NCBI GenBank assembly: GCA_024304985.1
Contig: JAMWZC010000004.1
Coordinates: forward strand, 411,869 to 475,868
DNA: 64,000 bases
Origin: Paracoccaceae bacterium
GTDB taxonomy: Bacteria > Pseudomonadota > Alphaproteobacteria > Rhodobacterales > Rhodobacteraceae
Direction of reading: 5' to 3'
Below the pieces are notes generated by a model. The model was not told the origin of the DNA, made no database searches, and saw only the letters and a program-made list of their open reading frames with translations. A program made the translations under genes and the position numbers. This document shows positions 60,896 through 64,000 of the stretch, one piece after another; the first letter of the stretch is position 1; the number at the start of each line of letters is the position of its first letter.

Positions 60896-61738
60896 TTAAC
60901 GCCCCTTCTTCTTGGCGTGACGCGAGCGCAGGATGAGCTTGCTGGACGCTTTGTTCTTGTTCCGGGTGCGCGCACCCTTTGTCGGCTTGCCCCACGGGGT
61001 CACCGGATGACGGCCACCCGAAGTCCGGCCTTCACCACCACCATGCGGGTGGTCGATCGGGTTCATGACGACGCCGCGGACGCTCGGGCGGATGCCCTTG
61101 TGACGCATGCGGCCTGCCTTGCCGTAATTCTGGTTGCTGTTGTCGGGGTTCGACACGGCACCGACGGTGGCCATGCATTCCTGACGCACGAGACGCAGTT
61201 CGCCCGAAGAAAGACGGATCTGGGCGTAGCCGCCATCGCGACCCACGAACTGGGCATAGGTGCCCGCCGCGCGCGCGATCTGACCACCCTTGCCGGGCTT
61301 CATCTCGATGTTGTGGACGATCGTACCGATCGGCATGCCCGAGAACGGCATCGCGTTGCCCGGTTTGATGTCGACCTTGGAGCCAGCGACGACAGAGTCG
61401 CCGACAGCCAGACGCTGGGGTGCCAGGATATAGGCCTGTTCGCCATCCTCATACTTCACCAGCGCGATGAAGGCGGTCCGGTTCGGGTCATACTCGATCC
61501 GCTCGACGGTGGCCGCCACGTCGAATTTGTTACGTTTGAAATCGACGATCCGATAGAGGCGTTTCGCCCCGCCGCCTTTGCGGCGCATCGTGATCCGTCC
61601 GGTGTTGTTCCGGCCGCCATTCTTGGTCAAACCCTCGGTGAGGGCCTTGACCGGACGTCCTTTCCACAGCTCCGAACGGTCGATCAGAACCAGCCCACGC
61701 TGGCCCGGCGTCGTCGGCTTATACGACTTGAGTGCCAT
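60896..61738 (-). CDS. rplB: 50S ribosomal protein L2
   Basis: This 280-aa L2 ([36 protein letters not shown]; peptidyl-transferase-centre region [29 protein letters not shown]) is complete; ATG at 61738 is the homologous start. A 150-bp gap with a terminator-like hairpin and twin UUCG hairpins lies upstream. Confidence 0.97.
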   Translation of the reverse strand: MALKSYKPTTPGQRGLVLIDRSELWKGRPVKALTEGLTKNGGRNNTGRITMRRKGGGAKRLYRIVDFKRNKFDVAATVERIEYDPNRTAFIALVKYEDGEQAYILAPQRLAVGDSVVAGSKVDIKPGNAMPFSGMPIGTIVHNIEMKPGKGGQIARAAGTYAQFVGRDGGYAQIRLSSGELRLVRQECMATVGAVSNPDNSNQNYGKAGRMRHKGIRPSVRGVVMNPIDHPHGGGEGRTSGGRHPVTPWGKPTKGARTRNKNKASSKLILRSRHAKKKGR

Positions 61739-61787
61739 GCTTTCTGTCTTCCGTTGTGCGTAGCAGGGCAGAGCCCCGCGATGTTGA

Positions 61788-61830
61788 AGGCCCCCGAAGG
61801 TGCCCAGTGTGTAGGGCCCCGAAGGTCCCC
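61788..61830 (-). repeat. Twin UUCG hairpin repeats upstream of rplB
   Basis: Two copies of an 18-base unit (61788-61805 and 61813-61830) differ at 2 positions. On the minus strand each can fold as a short stem closed by a CC-UUCG-GG tetraloop, flanked by GGG/CCC or GGC/GCC pairs. They sit between the post-rplW terminator and rplB. Confidence 0.55.
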
Positions 61831-61835
61831 GTCTC

Positions 61836-61868
61836 AAAAATCCATGGCCCCGGCAAACCCGGGGCCAT
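61836..61868 (-). terminator. Terminator-like hairpin after rplW
   Basis: ATGGCCCCGG and CCGGGGCCAT form a perfect 10-bp stem with a 5-nt loop, followed after GGA by TTTTT on the minus strand. It lies 20 bases past the rplW stop, inside the S10 operon. Confidence 0.7.
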
Positions 61869-61888
61869 GAAAGATTCGCGCCCTACTA

Positions 61889-62185
61889 TCAGAGACCCGT
61901 GGTCACGTCGATAGTGTTTCCCTCTTCGAGGGTGACATAGGCTTTCTTGACGTCCCGACGCTTGCCCGGCTGGCCGCGGAAGCGCTTGGTCTTGCCTTTG
62001 GTGATCGTGGTGTTGACGGCCTTGACCTTCACCCCAAACAGCGCCTCAACGGCCTGCTTGATCTCGGGCTTGTTCGAGTCCATCGCGACCTCAAACACGA
62101 CAGCACCGTTCTCAGAGACCATGGTGGCCTTCTCGGTGATGATCGGCTTGCGGATCACATCGTAATGTTCAGCCTTCGCGCTCAT
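61889..62185 (-). CDS. rplW: 50S ribosomal protein L23
   Basis: This 98-aa L23 ([54 protein letters not shown]) forms part of the exit-tunnel rim that binds trigger factor and SRP. It overlaps rplD by 4 bases. Confidence 0.97.
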   Translation of the reverse strand: MSAKAEHYDVIRKPIITEKATMVSENGAVVFEVAMDSNKPEIKQAVEALFGVKVKAVNTTITKGKTKRFRGQPGKRRDVKKAYVTLEEGNTIDVTTGL

Positions 62186-62799
62186 TTCAGACGAGCCTCC
62201 AGTGCTTCGACACCCGCCTTCGTGATCACCAGGGTGTCACGCTTGAGGATGTCATAGACGTTTGCGCCCATCGTCGGCAGGATATCCAGACCTTCGATGT
62301 TGCGGGCGGCACGGGCGAACGTGTCATTGACGGTGGCACCGTCAATGATCAGCGCGCGCTTCCAGCCCAGCTTGGCCACCTGCTTGGCCAGAGCCGAGGT
62401 CTTGCCTTCGGCTTCGGCAGCAGCGATGACGACCAGTTCACCAGCCTTCAGCTTCGCGGACAGGGCATGCTTGAGGCCCAGTTTGCGGAACTTCTTGGTC
62501 AGTTCGTGGCCGTGGCTGCGCGGAGTCGGGCCCTTGTAGACACCACCGTGACGGAAGATCGGCGCGTTCTTGTCACCGTGGCGTGCGCCGCCGGTGCCCT
62601 TCTGGCGATAGATCTTCTTGGTCGAGTAGGAGGTTTCCGAACGGGTCTTCACCTTGTGGGTGCCGGCCTGCGCGTTGTTGCGCTGCCAGCGGACCACACG
62701 GTGCAGGATGTCGGCGCGCGGCTCAAGACCGAACAGCGCTTCGTCCAGATCCACGGAACCGGCGCTCGAGCCGTCCAGATTGATCACATCAAGTTTCAT
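62182..62799 (-). CDS. rplD: 50S ribosomal protein L4
   Basis: This 205-aa L4 has the tunnel loop [47 protein letters not shown]4 is the known autoregulator of the S10 operon in E. coli. It overlaps rplC by 4 bases. Confidence 0.97.
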   Translation of the reverse strand: MKLDVINLDGSSAGSVDLDEALFGLEPRADILHRVVRWQRNNAQAGTHKVKTRSETSYSTKKIYRQKGTGGARHGDKNAPIFRHGGVYKGPTPRSHGHELTKKFRKLGLKHALSAKLKAGELVVIAAAEAEGKTSALAKQVAKLGWKRALIIDGATVNDTFARAARNIEGLDILPTMGANVYDILKRDTLVITKAGVEALEARLK

Positions 62800-63533
62800 G
62801 CTTCACCCCCTTCGGCGGGCGCTTCTACGGCCAAAGCCTCGGCAGCTGCCGCGGCGATTGCCGATTTCAGGGCCGCCGGGAACGGAACGTTCTCGGGCAG
62901 CTTCTTCTTGACGGCGTCCTTGATCGTGACCCAGCCACCCTTGGAGCCGGGAACGGCACCCTTGACCATGATCAAGCCACGGTCGGCATCGGTTTTCACG
63001 ACTTCAAGGTTCTGCGTGGTCACACGCACGGCACCCATATGGCCAGCCATCTTCTTGCCCTTGAACACCTTGCCGGGGTCCTGGCACTGACCGGTCGAAC
63101 CATGCGAACGGTGGCTGATCGACACACCGTGCGAGGCCCGCAGACCGCCGAAGTTGTGCCGCTTCATCGCACCGGCAAAACCTTTACCGATGGATGTGCC
63201 CGCCACATCGACGCGCTGCCCTGCCACATAATGCTCGGCCGAGATTTCCTCGCCCACACCGATCATGTTGTCGGGGCTGACGCGGAATTCTGCGATCTTC
63301 CGCTTGGGGGCCACATTGGCCACCGCGAAATGACCACGCATGGCCTTGGACGTCCGCTTGGCCTTGGCATTGCCCGCGCCCAGCTGAACGGCGGTATAGC
63401 CGTCCCGCTCGGGCGTGCGCTGTGCCACGACCTGCAGATTTTCAAGCTGGAGAACGGTCACAGGGATCTGCTTTCCGTCTTCCATGAAAAGCCGGGTCAT
63501 GCCGACTTTCTTTGCGATTACACCAGAGCGCAT
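62796..63533 (-). CDS. rplC: 50S ribosomal protein L3
   Basis: This 245-aa L3 ([72 protein letters not shown]) has a C-terminal Ala/Glu-rich extension ([19 protein letters not shown]) beyond the usual core. It overlaps rplD by 4 bases. Confidence 0.97.
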   Translation of the reverse strand: MRSGVIAKKVGMTRLFMEDGKQIPVTVLQLENLQVVAQRTPERDGYTAVQLGAGNAKAKRTSKAMRGHFAVANVAPKRKIAEFRVSPDNMIGVGEEISAEHYVAGQRVDVAGTSIGKGFAGAMKRHNFGGLRASHGVSISHRSHGSTGQCQDPGKVFKGKKMAGHMGAVRVTTQNLEVVKTDADRGLIMVKGAVPGSKGGWVTIKDAVKKKLPENVPFPAALKSAIAAAAAEALAVEAPAEGGEA

Positions 63534-63550
63534 CCTGGATACCCTCCTTC

Positions 63551-63865
63551 TTACGACTGCAACTTGATCTCGACATCCACACCAGCGGCGAGGTCGAGCT
63601 TCATCAGCGCGTCCACGGTCTGGGGGGTCGGATCAACGATGTCGAGCAGACGCTTGTGCGTGCGGATCTCGAACTGATCGCGGGATTTCTTGTCGATATG
63701 CGGCCCACGGAGAACCGTGAACTTCTCGATCTTGTTCGGCAGCGGGATCGGGCCACGCACAGTCGCGCCAGTGCGCTTTGCGGTGTTCACGATTTCCTGC
63801 GTGCTGGCATCCAGTACGCGGTAATCAAATGCCTTCAGCCGGATGCGAATGTTTTGGCTTTGCAT
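63551..63865 (-). CDS. rpsJ: 30S ribosomal protein S10
   Basis: This 104-aa S10 ([72 protein letters not shown]) is complete. The homologous core starts at residue 5 and the ATG at 63865 is kept. A hairpin lies upstream. Confidence 0.96.
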   Translation of the reverse strand: MQSQNIRIRLKAFDYRVLDASTQEIVNTAKRTGATVRGPIPLPNKIEKFTVLRGPHIDKKSRDQFEIRTHKRLLDIVDPTPQTVDALMKLDLAAGVDVEIKLQS

Positions 63866-63899
63866 AGTTTAGCCTTTCGCGGCGTTGGAGTTGATAGGA

Positions 63900-63924
63900 G
63901 GACCACCGGCTCATCCGGTGGCCC
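63900..63924 (-). other. Hairpin between tuf and rpsJ
   Basis: GGGCCACCGG and CCGGTGGTCC form a 10-bp stem including one G-U pair (5-nt loop) in the 80-bp tuf-rpsJ gap on the minus strand. No U-run follows, so it is a weak attenuator or stabilising element. Confidence 0.5.
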
Positions 63925-63945
63925 TCTTCGAACCCGAAGTGGTCT

Positions 63946-64000
63946 TTACTTCAGAATTTTGGACACGACACCCGCGCCGACGGTGCGGCCGCCTTCACGG
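63946..64000 (-). CDS. tuf: Elongation factor Tu, C-terminal fragment (partial)
   Basis: The last 17 codons are present, REGGRTVGAGVVSKILK followed by TAA, which is the conserved EF-Tu C terminus. The gene runs off the right edge. Its place before rpsJ is the normal str-S10 junction. Confidence 0.92.
   Translation of the reverse strand, partial: REGGRTVGAGVVSKILK

Noticed and set aside
60236..61870. 544-residue open frame antisense to rplV-rpsS-rplB
   Set aside because: Crosses several universal ribosomal-protein genes and has no family signature.

Overview
The window is high-GC alphaproteobacterial chromosome, most likely from a Rhodobacterales (Rhodobacteraceae/Roseobacteraceae) bacterium. 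The reasons are the bztABCD-type amino-acid transporter, an ATP12 chaperone, adk placed between secY and rpsM, tandem TRAP/ABC uptake systems, and a roseobacter-style organosulfonate gene island. No insertion sequence, prophage, integrase or CRISPR array was seen.

Region 1 (1-3636, +): the end of a putrescine operon with the same gene order as E. coli ydcSTUVW: ATPase (partial), two permeases and gamma-aminobutyraldehyde dehydrogenase (patD).

Region 2 (3770-24129): a roughly 20-kb sulfonate-utilisation island in four modules, each with its own divergent or adjacent regulator. (a) A TRAP transporter plus an alpha/beta hydrolase, with a LysR regulator. (b) cuyA (L-cysteate sulfo-lyase) plus a UPF0324/YeiH exporter, with a second LysR regulator and two T-N11-A boxes. 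(c) suyAB ((R)-sulfolactate sulfo-lyase) plus a second UPF0324 exporter, with a GntR/UTRA regulator and a perfect 20-bp palindrome. (d) A SsuABC/TauABC-like importer with two permeases, hpsN (sulfopropanediol 3-dehydrogenase), a DegT-family aminotransferase, an SDR and a zinc-type dehydrogenase, with a LacI regulator and a LacI-type operator. Together these are predicted to import C3 sulfonates (DHPS, sulfolactate, cysteate and perhaps cysteinolate), convert them to sulfolactate or cysteate, cleave these to pyruvate plus sulfite, and export the sulfite. A tRNA-Arg(ACG) gene marks the right edge.

Region 3 (24433-48k): core and housekeeping genes. These include a sensor kinase/disulfide reductase/TMEM64 operon; rpmH-rnpA-yidD; a lipoprotein; ttcA; a GGDEF-EAL protein; yidC-MOSC-engB; an SDR; argB-ferredoxin-sixA; bztABCD; an ATP12-HAD-RluC-CrcB gene chain; rarA; and a periplasmic Do-like protease.

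Region 4 (49.3-64 kb, -): the complete S10-spc-alpha ribosomal-protein supercluster from tuf (partial) to rplQ, with secY, adk and rpoA. Its non-coding gaps contain several strong hairpins, apparent terminators and one good internal promoter candidate.
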